Below, piece after piece: positions 15,179-24,194 of a DNA stretch of 53,721 nucleotides. The translations under genes and the position numbers were made by a program. The stretch's first letter is position 1, and each line of letters opens with the position of its first letter. The stretch comes from an uncultured Collinsella sp. (GTDB taxonomy: Bacteria; Actinomycetota; Coriobacteriia; Coriobacteriales; Coriobacteriaceae), in NCBI GenBank assembly GCA_900541645.1, contig UQKQ01000012.1, positions 1-53,721 of the forward strand, read 5' to 3'. Under the pieces are notes generated by a model, which was given only the letters and a program-made list of their open reading frames with translations, made no database searches and was not told where the DNA came from.

Positions 15179-15203
15179 GCTATCATCAGTCGAGTCAACC
15201 TTA

Positions 15204-15322
15204 GGGTCGGGCGGCTTAGCTTTGTTCGCTACAAGTTCCGCACGCAAAGAAGAGCACTTGATGTGCTCTTCGTTTTGCGCAGGACTGTCCGCAGTAGCGA
15301 ATAAAGCTAAGCCGACCGACCC
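15204..15322 (+). repeat. 119-nt near-perfect hairpin in the leuS leader
   Basis: Left arm 15204-15232 and right arm 15294-15322 match at 27 of 29 positions as inverted repeats; one difference is a G-U pair if transcribed. Between them is a second hairpin, GAAGAGCAC-TTGAT-GTGCTCTTC (15249-15271), followed by GTTTTG and flanked by further complementary bases. The structure ends 23 bases before leuS and fills most of its leader. It lacks a T-box consensus. It could be a regulatory leader RNA or a small MITE-like element. Confidence 0.65.
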
Positions 15323-15345
15323 CATTAAAGATTAAAGGAGCTGAT

Positions 15346-17922
15346 ATGTGCGATTGCACAGATCATAAGGATGAGATCCCTGCCTACGACGCGCAGGCCA
15401 TTGAGTCCCGGTGGATGAAGGCGTGGGACGACGAGAACCTCTTTGCCGTCGACACCGACGCCAGCAAGCCCAAGAAGTACGTGCTCGAGATGTTTCCGTA
15501 TCCGTCGGGCGACCTGCACATGGGTCACGCGCGCAACTATACCATCGGCGATGCCATGGCCCGTCAGGCCCGCATGCGCGGCTACGATGTGCTGCACCCC
15601 ATCGGCTTTGACGCCTTTGGCCTGCCTGCCGAGAACGCCGCCATCAAGCACAACACGCAGGCTGCCGCCTGGACGTATAAGAACATGGACCAGGCTCTCG
15701 CCACGATGAAGCGCATGGGCTTCTCCTACGATCTGGATCGCATGGTCAAGACCTGCAGCCCCGACTACTATCGCTGGGGTCAGTGGATCTTTGAGAAGAT
15801 GTGGGAAAAGGGCCTGGTCTACCGCAAGAAGAATCCGGTCAACTGGTGCCCCACCTGCAAGACCGTTTTGGCCAACGAGCAGGTGACCGAGGGTAAGTGC
15901 TGGCGCTGCGGCACCGAGCCCGAGAAGCGCGACCTCGAGCAGTGGTACTACAAGATTACCGAGTACTCCCAGGAGCTGCTCGACGACCTGGAGAAGCTCC
16001 CCGGTTGGCCTGAGCGCGTCAAGCAGATGCAGGCCAACTGGATCGGCCGCTCCGAGGGCGCCGAGGTCGACTTTACCCTGTGCGATCCCGATGGCGAGCC
16101 CATCGAGGGCGACGAGGGCAAGATCACCGTCTTCACCACGCGCGCCGACACGCTCTTTGGCGTCTCCTTCTTTGTCCTGGCTCCCGAGTACGCTCGTCTG
16201 CACGAGCTCGTCGAGGGCACGGAGTACGAGGCGGCCGTCACCAAGATCGTCGAGGACTCCAAGCACATTTCTGCCGTCGAGCGTGCCCAGGGCACCCTCG
16301 AGAAGCACGGTGCCTTTACGGGCCGCTACGTGGTGAACCCCGTCAACGGCGAGAAGGTCCCCGTGTGGGTTGCCGACTATGTCGTGGCCGACTACGGCAC
16401 CGGTGCCGTCATGGCCGTTCCCTGCGGCGACCAGCGCGACTTTGAGTTCGCCCGCAAGTACGACTTGCCGATCGTGCCGATCATCCTGGACGATGACGAC
16501 CGCGCTGCCGTCGAGGCCAGCGGCGAGACCATCGATACCTTCCATGCCGAGACTGTCGACTGGGAGTGCGCGCACGCTGCCGAGGGCACGCTGGTCCAGT
16601 CGGGCAAGTACACCGGCATGCGCGGCGGTAAGCACTCCGAGGGCGAGTCCGCCATCGTGGCCGACCTCGAGGCCATGGGCTGCGGCCGTCGCAAGGTCGA
16701 GTTCCGCCTGCGCGACTGGCTCATCAGCCGCCAGCGCTATTGGGGCAACCCCATCCCGGCCATCCACTGCGAGCACTGCGGCATCGTGCCCGTGCCCGAG
16801 GACCAGCTGCCGGTGACGCTGCCCGAGAACCTGGACCTGGGCGCCGGCGAGACCCTCGCCGAGTGCAAGGAGTTCTACGAGACCACCTGCCCGGCCTGCG
16901 GTCGCCCGGCCAAGCGCGAGACCGATACCATGGACACCTTCACCTGCTCCAGCTGGTATTACCTGCGCTATACCGACCCGCACAACACCGAGCTGCCCTT
17001 CTCCAAGGACGCCGCCGACCGCTGGATGCCCGTCGATAACTACATCGGCGGCATCGAGCACGCCATTTTGCACCTGCTCTACAGCCGCTTCTTTACCAAG
17101 GCGCTGCGCGACCTGGGTCTGCTGAGCGTGGACGAGCCCTTCACCAACCTGCTGTGCCAGGGCATGGTCAAGGACGAGAACGGCGACACCATGTCCAAGT
17201 CCAAGGGCAACGTCGTGCCCCCGAGCTCGGTTATCGAGCCCTACGGCGCCGACACCATGCGTCTGGCGATCCTGTTTATCGCCCCGCCCGAGAAGGACTT
17301 CGACTGGGATCCCAAGGCCGTCGAGGGTGCCAACCGCTTTATCAAGCGCGCCTGGCGTATCGTGTGGCAGCTCGTCCAGTCCGGCGATGCCAACGTGGCC
17401 TTTGACAAGTCCGTGCTCGACGAGGCGGCGCTCAAGCTCTATCGCGAGCGTCACCGCACCATTGCCAAGTGCACCGAGGACTATGACCGCGGCCAGTTCA
17501 ACACCGCGATCTCGGCCGTCATGGAGCTCGTCAATGCGGCGAGCGCCTACCTCAACGCCACCGAGGGTGCCACCCGCGACAAGGCGCTGTGCTACGGCGT
17601 TGCCAAGGATATCGTGAGCGTCCTTGCCCCCATCTGCCCGTTCTGGGCCGATGAACTGTGGCATGAGGCACTCGGCTGCGAGGGCAACGCCTACACCGCC
17701 GCTTGGCCCGAGTATGACCTGGCCGAGTCCATCGAGGACACGGTGCAGATCGTCGTCCAGGTTCTCGGCAAGGTCCGTGGCCGCATCGACGTGGCCCGCG
17801 ACGCCTCCAACGAGGAGATGCAGGCTGCCGCTGAGGAAGCCGTCGCCAAGTGGCTCGAGGGCAAGACGGTCGTCAAGGCCATCTGCGTGCCCGGCAAGCT
17901 GGTCAACCTGGTGGTCAAGTAA
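15346..17922 (+). CDS. leuS: Leucyl-tRNA synthetase
   Basis: An 858-residue class Ia aminoacyl-tRNA synthetase charging tRNA-Leu. The HIGH motif is HMGH at residues 58-61 (PYPSGDLHMGHARNY). A zinc-type cysteine cluster begins at Cys168 (CPTC, CWRC). The CP1 editing domain lies at about 230-420 with the TTRADTLFG segment, and KMSKS is MSKSK at 616-620. An anticodon-binding domain and a C-terminal LeuRS tail domain ending LVNLVVK complete it. AAAGGAG precedes the ATG. The gene is alone, behind a large leader hairpin and before a terminator at 17952. Confidence 0.97.
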   Translation: MCDCTDHKDEIPAYDAQAIESRWMKAWDDENLFAVDTDASKPKKYVLEMFPYPSGDLHMGHARNYTIGDAMARQARMRGYDVLHPIGFDAFGLPAENAAIKHNTQAAAWTYKNMDQALATMKRMGFSYDLDRMVKTCSPDYYRWGQWIFEKMWEKGLVYRKKNPVNWCPTCKTVLANEQVTEGKCWRCGTEPEKRDLEQWYYKITEYSQELLDDLEKLPGWPERVKQMQANWIGRSEGAEVDFTLCDPDGEPIEGDEGKITVFTTRADTLFGVSFFVLAPEYARLHELVEGTEYEAAVTKIVEDSKHISAVERAQGTLEKHGAFTGRYVVNPVNGEKVPVWVADYVVADYGTGAVMAVPCGDQRDFEFARKYDLPIVPIILDDDDRAAVEASGETIDTFHAETVDWECAHAAEGTLVQSGKYTGMRGGKHSEGESAIVADLEAMGCGRRKVEFRLRDWLISRQRYWGNPIPAIHCEHCGIVPVPEDQLPVTLPENLDLGAGETLAECKEFYETTCPACGRPAKRETDTMDTFTCSSWYYLRYTDPHNTELPFSKDAADRWMPVDNYIGGIEHAILHLLYSRFFTKALRDLGLLSVDEPFTNLLCQGMVKDENGDTMSKSKGNVVPPSSVIEPYGADTMRLAILFIAPPEKDFDWDPKAVEGANRFIKRAWRIVWQLVQSGDANVAFDKSVLDEAALKLYRERHRTIAKCTEDYDRGQFNTAISAVMELVNAASAYLNATEGATRDKALCYGVAKDIVSVLAPICPFWADELWHEALGCEGNAYTAAWPEYDLAESIEDTVQIVVQVLGKVRGRIDVARDASNEEMQAAAEEAVAKWLEGKTVVKAICVPGKLVNLVVK

Positions 17923-17951
17923 GCGCTGCGCGCTTAGCTGACACATAAAAG

Positions 17952-17990
17952 ACGAGGGGCGATCCGGTTGGGTCGTCCCTCGTTTTGTTT
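17952..17990 (+). terminator. Terminator of leuS
   Basis: ACGAGGGGCGA (17952-17962) pairs with TCGTCCCTCGT (17973-17983), apart from one central mismatch, around a 10-base loop, followed by TTTGTTT. Confidence 0.85.
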
Positions 17991-18064
17991 AGCCTGGCCG
18001 CGGTCAATTGTCCTATTCTTGTGGAGAAGCTGTGCGCACGCTGACCTGCAGATTCGTACTGTGC

Positions 18065-18093
18065 TTGCACGTTTTCGCAGGTATTGGTATAGT
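18065..18093 (+). promoter_or_regulatory. Promoter of the rimP-nusA-infB operon
   Basis: TTGCAC (18065-18070) and TATAGT (18088-18093) are spaced by exactly 17 bases. Transcription would start near 18100, 70 bases before rimP, so the leader contains the hairpin at 18121-18146. Confidence 0.75.
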
Positions 18094-18120
18094 TTGCTTG
18101 CAAATGAAGTTGTAATTGAA

Positions 18121-18151
18121 AGAAGTGGGGTTTCGGCCCCGCTTCTTTTTT
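18121..18151 (+). terminator. Leader terminator/attenuator before rimP
   Basis: AGAAGTGGGG (18121-18130) pairs with CCCCGCTTCT (18137-18146) over 10 bp with one G-T, around TTTCGG, followed by a run of T. It lies inside the operon leader, between the promoter and rimP, rather than after a gene. Confidence 0.8.
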
Positions 18152-18171
18152 GTATGGATGGAGGTGCCGCA

Positions 18172-18666
18172 ATGGTCAAGACCAAGACCGAGCAGGCGAT
18201 CATCGACGCGCTCGAGGCCGTCGCTCCCCAGCACGATGTCGACATCGTCGACGTCGAGCTCGTGGGCGCCACCAAGGCCCCCTGCGTGCGCGTGCGTATC
18301 GAGGGTGCCGAGGGTCAGAGCCTGTCTCTCAACGACGTCACGGCCAACACCAAGTGGGTCGGCGATGTGATTGAGGAGCTCGACCCTATCTCTTCGAGCT
18401 ATACGCTTGAGGTGTCGAGCCCGGGCATGGCGCGCCCGCTGCGCCGCCCGTGCGACTTTGCCCGCTTTGTGGGCGAGAACTGTGAGCTCACCTCCACCGC
18501 CACTGAGGGCCGTCGCAAGTACGCCGGCAAGATTGCCGCTGCGACCGAGACCGACGTGACCCTCGAGCTCGAGGACGGCGAGTCCGTCACCCTCGATTTC
18601 TCTGATGTTAAAAAGTGCAAGTTGAAGCCCACCTACGACTTCAAGCCCGCGAAGGAAGGAAAGTAA
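18172..18666 (+). CDS. rimP: Ribosome maturation factor RimP
   Basis: A 164-residue RimP, needed for maturation of the 30S subunit. The N-terminal domain runs from EQAIIDALEAVAPQHDVDIVDVELVG, and the hallmark YTLEVSSPGMARPLRRPCDFARFVG is at about residues 83-105, followed by the SH3-like C-terminal domain (GKIAAATETDVTLELEDGES). ATG 18172 is chosen because GGAGGTG lies five bases upstream; earlier in-frame codons fall inside the leader terminator. It is the first gene of the operon that continues with nusA, one base further on. Confidence 0.95.
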   Translation: MVKTKTEQAIIDALEAVAPQHDVDIVDVELVGATKAPCVRVRIEGAEGQSLSLNDVTANTKWVGDVIEELDPISSSYTLEVSSPGMARPLRRPCDFARFVGENCELTSTATEGRRKYAGKIAAATETDVTLELEDGESVTLDFSDVKKCKLKPTYDFKPAKEGK

Positions 18667-18667
18667 G

Positions 18668-19915
18668 ATGGCAGCATCCGACATGATGTCCGCCCTGATG
18701 GAGCTTTGCCAGGAGAAGCACATCGACCAGCTCTACCTGATCGACCGCCTGGAGCAGTCGCTCGCCAAGAGCTATGCCGAGATCCTGCATCTTGAGTGGG
18801 GCGCCAAGGTGACCATCGACCGCACCACCGGCAAGATCTACGTCTACCGCCTGGAGCCGATCGACGATTCCATGGACGAGGAGGGCAACTTCACCGAGTT
18901 CGAGGAGATCGACGTCACCCCCAAGAACACGAGCCGCATCGCCGCCCAGCACGCCAAGGCCGAGATCAACGCCATCGTGCGCAACTCCGCCCGCGAGCAG
19001 ATCTACGAGGAGTTCTCCGGCCGCATCGGTGACCTCATCAGCGGTACCGTGCTGCAGTCCACGCCCGACTTCACGATCGTCAAGATTCGCGAAGGCGTCG
19101 AGGCCGAGCTGCCGCACTTCGACCAGCGCCGTTACGAGAACGAGCGCAACGAGCGTCCGATGGGCGAGCGCTACCTGCACAACCAGCACATCAAGGCCGT
19201 GATCATCGACGTTCGCGACCCCAACTCCAACCTGCAGCCGGTTCGTGGCGAGCACAGCCGTCCGCCGATTGTCATCTCCCGTACCCACCCCGAGCTCATG
19301 CGTCGTCTGTTTGAGCAGGAGGTGCCCGAGATCTATGAGGGCACCGTCCAGATCAAGTCGATCGCCCGCGAGCCCGGCCAGCGCTCCAAGGTCGCCGTCC
19401 ACTCGCTCGACGACCGTCTGGATCCCGTGGGTGCCTGCGTCGGCCCCAAGGGCAGCCGTGTTCGCGCTGTCGTGGGCGAGCTCCGTGGCGAGCGCGTCGA
19501 CGTCATCCTGTGGGATGCCGATCCTGCCGTCTACGTTGCCAACGCCCTGTCGCCCGCTAAGGTCACCCGCGTCCTCATCGACGAGGAGAAGGCCTACGCC
19601 GGCGTCATCGTGCCCGACGACCAGCTGTCCCTCGCCATCGGCAAGGAGGGCCAGAACGCCCGCCTCGCCGCGCGCCTGACCGGCTGGCACATCGACATCA
19701 AGTCCGAGACGCTTGCCGCCGACATCCTCAAGAATGTTCCCGTTCACGAGGAGCCCGCCGCCGACCTGATCGGTGACGAGGAGGACGAGGATGTCCGCCG
19801 CTGCGAGTACGTGTCCGAGGACGGCATCCAGTGCCGCAACCAGGCCCGTCCCGGCTCCCGTTTCTGCGGTGTCCACGACACCGACGCCTTCGATGATGCG
19901 GAGGACCTGATCTAG
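18668..19915 (+). CDS. nusA: Transcription termination/antitermination factor NusA
   Basis: A 415-residue NusA: an N-terminal RNA-polymerase-binding domain (residues 1-130), the S1 domain (SGTVLQSTPDFTIVKI), then two KH domains (DPVGACVGPKGSRVRAVVGELRGERVDVI and LAIGKEGQNARLAARLTGWHIDI). The tail is unusual. After an acidic linker it ends in a putative zinc knuckle, Cys379-x9-Cys389-x10-Cys400-x2-His403, in the style C..(G)xxCxNxxxPGSxFCxxH. The small ylxR gene that often lies between nusA and infB is absent here. NusA controls pausing and termination, and a terminator in the operon leader would allow feedback control. Confidence 0.96.
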   Translation: MAASDMMSALMELCQEKHIDQLYLIDRLEQSLAKSYAEILHLEWGAKVTIDRTTGKIYVYRLEPIDDSMDEEGNFTEFEEIDVTPKNTSRIAAQHAKAEINAIVRNSAREQIYEEFSGRIGDLISGTVLQSTPDFTIVKIREGVEAELPHFDQRRYENERNERPMGERYLHNQHIKAVIIDVRDPNSNLQPVRGEHSRPPIVISRTHPELMRRLFEQEVPEIYEGTVQIKSIAREPGQRSKVAVHSLDDRLDPVGACVGPKGSRVRAVVGELRGERVDVILWDADPAVYVANALSPAKVTRVLIDEEKAYAGVIVPDDQLSLAIGKEGQNARLAARLTGWHIDIKSETLAADILKNVPVHEEPAADLIGDEEDEDVRRCEYVSEDGIQCRNQARPGSRFCGVHDTDAFDDAEDLI

Positions 19916-20006
19916 CGCGCGGTCGCGCCGGGCAGGTCCCGGCGCATCTCCCACGCTCGTTCAGTCTCTAGGCACCCAAGGTGCCAGAAAGGGTAGGTGA
20001 AGTCAT

Positions 20007-22721
20007 ATGGCAAAAGTCCGTGTGTCCACCCTGGCCAAAGAGTTCGGCATGACCTCCAAGGAACTGATGGGTCATCTCGCCGAAATGAAGATTCCCGCTA
20101 AGTCCGCGTCCTCCACTTTGGAGGACGCCTATGTCGCCATGGTCCGCAAGCAGCTCGCCTCGGTGATCGAGGCCCGCGCTCAGGAAGTCGAGGCCGCCAA
20201 GCAGGCCGAGGAGCAGGCAGCTGCCGCCGAGGAGGCCGCTCGCGCCGCCGAGGCCGAGCGCGAGCGCATCGCCGCCGAGAAGGCACGCGAGGAGGAACGC
20301 CGCCAGTTTGCCGCAGCCCAGGCTGCCGAGGAGGCTGCCCGCGCCGAGGCCGAGGCCAAGAAGAAGGCCGAGCAGGAGCGCCTTGCCCGCGAGAAGGAGG
20401 AGGCTGCCCGCGAGGCCCAGCGCCGCGCCGTTCCCGCTTCCGACTCCGGTTCGCGCTTCCGTTCGCTGCTCGACCAGATCGCCGCACAGGAGACCGTGCT
20501 CAAGGAGAAGATGGACGCCGAGGACAAGGCCAAGGCCGAGCGCGCCGCCGAGCGCGGTAACCGTCGTGGCGGCAACAATGATCGCCGCGGTGGCCGCCGT
20601 AACGATCGTAACGCCTCCGACAACAACTCCGAGCGCAACGCCTCCGAGAGCCGTCCGCACAGCCATCGCACCAACGCCAGCAACAACGTCGCTGCTGGCA
20701 TGGACTTCCCCAACCCTGATAAGCAGGGCAAGGGCAAGAAGCGCAAGGGCGGTCACAACAACGAAGAGGACCACTACAGCCGTATGGCTCGCGAGGCCGA
20801 GGAGTACAGCCGCGAGAAGGTGCTCGAGGAGGCTCGTGCCGCCGTCGAGGAGGCCTCTCGCGAGTCCACCGGTCGCCGCAAGAAGCGCAAGGAGAAGCGC
20901 GAGCGCGAGGCTGCCAAGGCTCAGGAGGAGCGCAAGATAGAGGAAGCGCTGGCCCAGGGCGTGAACCCCGAGGAGCTCGACGCCATCAAGGTTTCCCAGG
21001 GCGTTACCGTCCAGGAGCTCGCCGAGGCGCTCGACGTTCCGGCCAACGACATCATCAAGCGCCTGTTCCTACTGGGTACGCCGCTCACCATGACGCAGTC
21101 CATGTCCGATGACCTCGTCGAGCTCGTTGCCGACGACCTGGGTCGTCAGATCAAGATCATCACCCCCGAGGAGGAGAACACCTTCTCGTTCTACGACGAT
21201 CCCGCCGACCTTAAGCCGCGCGCCCCGGTCGTCACCGTCATGGGCCACGTCGACCACGGCAAGACGAGCCTCCTCGACGCCATCCGTCACACCGGTGTCG
21301 CTGCCGGCGAGGCGGGCGGCATCACGCAGGCCATCGGTGCTTCGCAGGTCATGATTAATGACCGCAAGATCACCTTCATCGATACCCCGGGTCATGCCAC
21401 CTTTACGGCTATGCGTGCCCGTGGTGCCAAGGTGACCGACATCGTTATTCTGATCGTGGCTGCCGACGACGGCGTCATGCCCCAGACGGTCGAGTCGATC
21501 AACCACGCCAAGGCCGCCGGCGTACCCATCGTCGTCGCCGTCAACAAGATCGATAAGCCGGGTGCCAACCCCGACCGCGTGCGCCAGGAGCTCACCGAGT
21601 ACGGCGTCATCCCCGAGGAGTGGGGCGGACAGAACATGTTCGTCAACATCTCGGCCAAGCAGAAGATCGGTATCGACGACCTTCTGGAGACCGTGCTGCT
21701 CCAGGCAGACGTGCTCGAGCTCAAGGCCAACCCGGACACCTTTGCCTCCGGCAACGTCCTCGAGGCCAAGCTCGACAAGGGCCGCGGCTCGGTCGCTACC
21801 GTGCTCGTGACCCGCGGTACCTTGCACGTGGGCGATACGCTGGTCGCCGGCCTTACCTACGGCCGCGTCCGTGCTATGCTCGACCCCAAGGGTCGCGCCG
21901 TCACCGAGGCCGGTCCCTCCGACGCCGTCGAGATCCTGGGCCTGCAGTCCGTGCCCAACGCCGGTGACGAGTTCCGCGTGTTCGAGGACGAGCGTGAGGC
22001 TCGCGCGCTTGCTGACGAGCGTTCGCTCAAGGCCCGTATCGAGGAGCAGAGCCGCGTCAAGCACGTCACGCTCGAGAACCTCTTCGAGACCATTGCCGAC
22101 GCCGAGGTCAAGGAGCTCAACCTGATCATCAAGGCCGACGTCCAGGGTTCCATCGAGGCCCTTCAGGACTCGCTCGACAAGATGGATCAGTCCGAGGTTC
22201 GCATCAACACGATCCACTCCGCCGTTGGTGCCATCAACGAGACCGACGTCGTCCTGGCCGACGCCTCCAACGCCATCATCATCGGCTTTGGCGTCCGCCC
22301 CGACGGTAAGGCACGTTCCGCCGCCGAGCGCGAGGGCGTCGAGATCCGTTGCTACGACGTTATCTACAAGTGCCTCGAGGAACTTGACGCTGCCCGTATC
22401 GGCATGCTTAAGCCCACCGAGGTCGAGGTCTCCACGGGTACCGCGACCGTCCTGGACACCTTCAAGGTGCCCAAAGTCGGTATCGCCGCCGGTGTCCGTG
22501 TCGAAGAGGGCGAGATCGCCGCGACCGATTCCGTGCGTCTGGTGCGCGACGGCATCGTGGTCTTCAACGGCAAGATCGCCTCGATGCGTCACTACAAGGA
22601 CGAAGCCAAGAGCCTCAAGAGCGGTTCCGAGGGCGGCATTGGCCTGGAGAACTTCCAGGACATCAAGCCCGGCGACCAGATCGAGGGTTACCGCATCGAC
22701 CAGGTTGCCCGTACCGAGTAG
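20007..22721 (+). CDS. infB: Translation initiation factor IF-2
   Basis: A 904-residue IF-2, which delivers initiator fMet-tRNA to the 30S subunit and promotes subunit joining. A short N-terminal IF2_N domain (VRVSTLAKEFGMTSKELMGHLAEM) is followed by a 250-residue Ala/Glu/Arg-rich coiled region and an Asn/Arg/Gly-rich linker. A second IF2_N-like domain precedes the G domain, which has GHVDHGKT at residues 413-420, DTPGHATF and NKIDKPGAN. Domains II to IV complete it, ending DQIEGYRIDQVARTE. The ATG follows GGTAGGTG. Length agrees with actinobacterial IF-2. Confidence 0.97.
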   Translation: MAKVRVSTLAKEFGMTSKELMGHLAEMKIPAKSASSTLEDAYVAMVRKQLASVIEARAQEVEAAKQAEEQAAAAEEAARAAEAERERIAAEKAREEERRQFAAAQAAEEAARAEAEAKKKAEQERLAREKEEAAREAQRRAVPASDSGSRFRSLLDQIAAQETVLKEKMDAEDKAKAERAAERGNRRGGNNDRRGGRRNDRNASDNNSERNASESRPHSHRTNASNNVAAGMDFPNPDKQGKGKKRKGGHNNEEDHYSRMAREAEEYSREKVLEEARAAVEEASRESTGRRKKRKEKREREAAKAQEERKIEEALAQGVNPEELDAIKVSQGVTVQELAEALDVPANDIIKRLFLLGTPLTMTQSMSDDLVELVADDLGRQIKIITPEEENTFSFYDDPADLKPRAPVVTVMGHVDHGKTSLLDAIRHTGVAAGEAGGITQAIGASQVMINDRKITFIDTPGHATFTAMRARGAKVTDIVILIVAADDGVMPQTVESINHAKAAGVPIVVAVNKIDKPGANPDRVRQELTEYGVIPEEWGGQNMFVNISAKQKIGIDDLLETVLLQADVLELKANPDTFASGNVLEAKLDKGRGSVATVLVTRGTLHVGDTLVAGLTYGRVRAMLDPKGRAVTEAGPSDAVEILGLQSVPNAGDEFRVFEDEREARALADERSLKARIEEQSRVKHVTLENLFETIADAEVKELNLIIKADVQGSIEALQDSLDKMDQSEVRINTIHSAVGAINETDVVLADASNAIIIGFGVRPDGKARSAAEREGVEIRCYDVIYKCLEELDAARIGMLKPTEVEVSTGTATVLDTFKVPKVGIAAGVRVEEGEIAATDSVRLVRDGIVVFNGKIASMRHYKDEAKSLKSGSEGGIGLENFQDIKPGDQIEGYRIDQVARTE

Positions 22722-22732
22722 GGGGTAGCGCT

Positions 22733-23143
22733 ATGAAGCAAACGCAGGCAACCCGCCGTCTGGGCGAGCAGCTTCGCGAGAAGCTCGGTTATATCCTGCT
22801 CTTTGAGGTTTCCGATCCGCGTCTCGACCTGGTTACTTTGACCGCGGTCGAGGTCGCGGTGGACCGTTCGTTCGCGCGTGTGTTCGTGTCGTGCGATGCG
22901 AGCCGCTACGACGAGGTCATGGAGGCGCTCGCAAGCGCTAAGGGCCGTATTCGCAGTCTGTTGGCTCGCTCGCTCGATTGGCGTGTTACGCCCGAGCTCG
23001 ATTTTCGCATCGATCGCTCGACCGATGAGGCCGAGCGCATCACGCGTGCGCTGGAAAACGTTCCCGCCACGCTTGCGATCGAAAAGGACGAGGACGGCTA
23101 TCCGATAGCGGATGCCGCCCAGGAGGCAGCTTTAGATGACTAA
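22733..23143 (+). CDS. rbfA: Ribosome-binding factor A
   Basis: A 136-residue RbfA, a cold-shock and 30S-maturation factor that binds the 5' region of 16S rRNA. The KH-like fold is visible: TRRLGEQLREKLGYILLFEVSDPRLDLVTLTAVEVAVDRSFARVFVS, then the helix before PELDFRIDRSTDEAERI. It starts 11 bases after infB and overlaps the next gene by 8 bases. Confidence 0.95.
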   Translation: MKQTQATRRLGEQLREKLGYILLFEVSDPRLDLVTLTAVEVAVDRSFARVFVSCDASRYDEVMEALASAKGRIRSLLARSLDWRVTPELDFRIDRSTDEAERITRALENVPATLAIEKDEDGYPIADAAQEAALDD

Positions 23144-24179
23144 TTCCGCCGACCTCGCCTCGTGCGAGTCTGCAGATATTCAGCGACGCATCCTCGAGCT
23201 CATCGAGGGTGCGTCCTCCATTGCGATTTCGGGACACACTTCTCCCGATGGCGACGCCCTGGGCTCCGTGTTGGGTCTGGGCCTTTCGCTCATGAAGTTT
23301 TTTCCCAACAAGGACATTGCGCTGCTGTTGGCAGACGATGACCCGGTTCCGCGTATCTACCGCTTTATGGAAGGCTCCGATCGCCTGGTGCCGGCATCTG
23401 CGTACACTGGCAATCCTGACCTGTTCATCTCGGTGGACGTACCGGTCGTAGAGCGCCTGAACAACTCCGCCGAGGTGCTTCGTCGCTCCAAGCATGTGGT
23501 GTGCTTCGATCACCATCCGGCGCGCGAGGAGTTTGCCGAGCTCAGCCTGAGGCGCGTCGAAGCTGCAGCCTGCGCCATGATCATCGACCGCTTCTTGGAC
23601 AATTGCGGCATTGTCGCACGTGATGGCGTTGCGACCTGCCTGCTGTGTGGCTTGGTTACCGATACCGGCCGTTTTCAGTATCAAAATGCCGATGCCGCCG
23701 CGTTCCATGCAGCCTCGCGTCTGGTTGCCCACGGTGCCGATCCGGCGCGTGTGGCACTCGAGGTTTACCAGAGCATGCGCGTTGAGTTTTTGCACCTCAA
23801 GTCCATCGTTATGGGCCGCATCAAGACGGTGGCCCACGGGCGCGTCGCGTATAGCTACGCGTACCAGAGTGACCTTGAGGCCTGCGGTGTCACCTCGGAT
23901 GAGTGCGACGGCCTGGTCGATGTGGTTCGCTCGGTGATGGGCGTCGAAGTCTGCCTGTTCCTGAAGGGCATTGAGGGCGATAGCAAGGTGCGCGGCAACC
24001 TGCGCTCCAAGGGCGACCTCAACGTGTCCGAGATCGCTGCTGCTTTTGGCGGAGGCGGACATCCCGCGGCCGCCGGTTTCTCCAACAACGGAACGATTCT
24101 CGAGACGCTCACCGTGGCACTTCCCATGCTGGCCGAACTGGTAGGGGAGGATCCCGCTTCGGTGACCGTCGAGCTTTAA
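23136..24179 (+). CDS. nrnA: DHH-family phosphoesterase (nanoRNase/pAp phosphatase type)
   Basis: A 347-residue DHH-DHHA1 protein. The manganese site is visible in SGHTSPDGDALGSVLGL, the DHH triad in CFDHHPAREEF, and the DHHA1 substrate motif in FGGGGHPAAAGF near the C-terminus. NrnA enzymes degrade very short RNAs and dephosphorylate pAp. The position between rbfA and truB is conserved in Gram-positive bacteria. The start overlaps the rbfA stop by 8 bases. Confidence 0.92.
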   Translation: MTNSADLASCESADIQRRILELIEGASSIAISGHTSPDGDALGSVLGLGLSLMKFFPNKDIALLLADDDPVPRIYRFMEGSDRLVPASAYTGNPDLFISVDVPVVERLNNSAEVLRRSKHVVCFDHHPAREEFAELSLRRVEAAACAMIIDRFLDNCGIVARDGVATCLLCGLVTDTGRFQYQNADAAAFHAASRLVAHGADPARVALEVYQSMRVEFLHLKSIVMGRIKTVAHGRVAYSYAYQSDLEACGVTSDECDGLVDVVRSVMGVEVCLFLKGIEGDSKVRGNLRSKGDLNVSEIAAAFGGGGHPAAAGFSNNGTILETLTVALPMLAELVGEDPASVTVEL

Positions 24180-24194
24180 CTTTTTGGATGGTAC

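Noticed and set aside
15204..15322. T-box riboswitch for leuS
   Set aside because: No AGGGTGGNACCGCG-type antiterminator and no Stem I features; symmetry is that of one long hairpin.
15325..17946. 873-codon antisense frame over leuS
   Set aside because: Leu/Gly/Val-rich shadow of a well-supported gene; no start signal.
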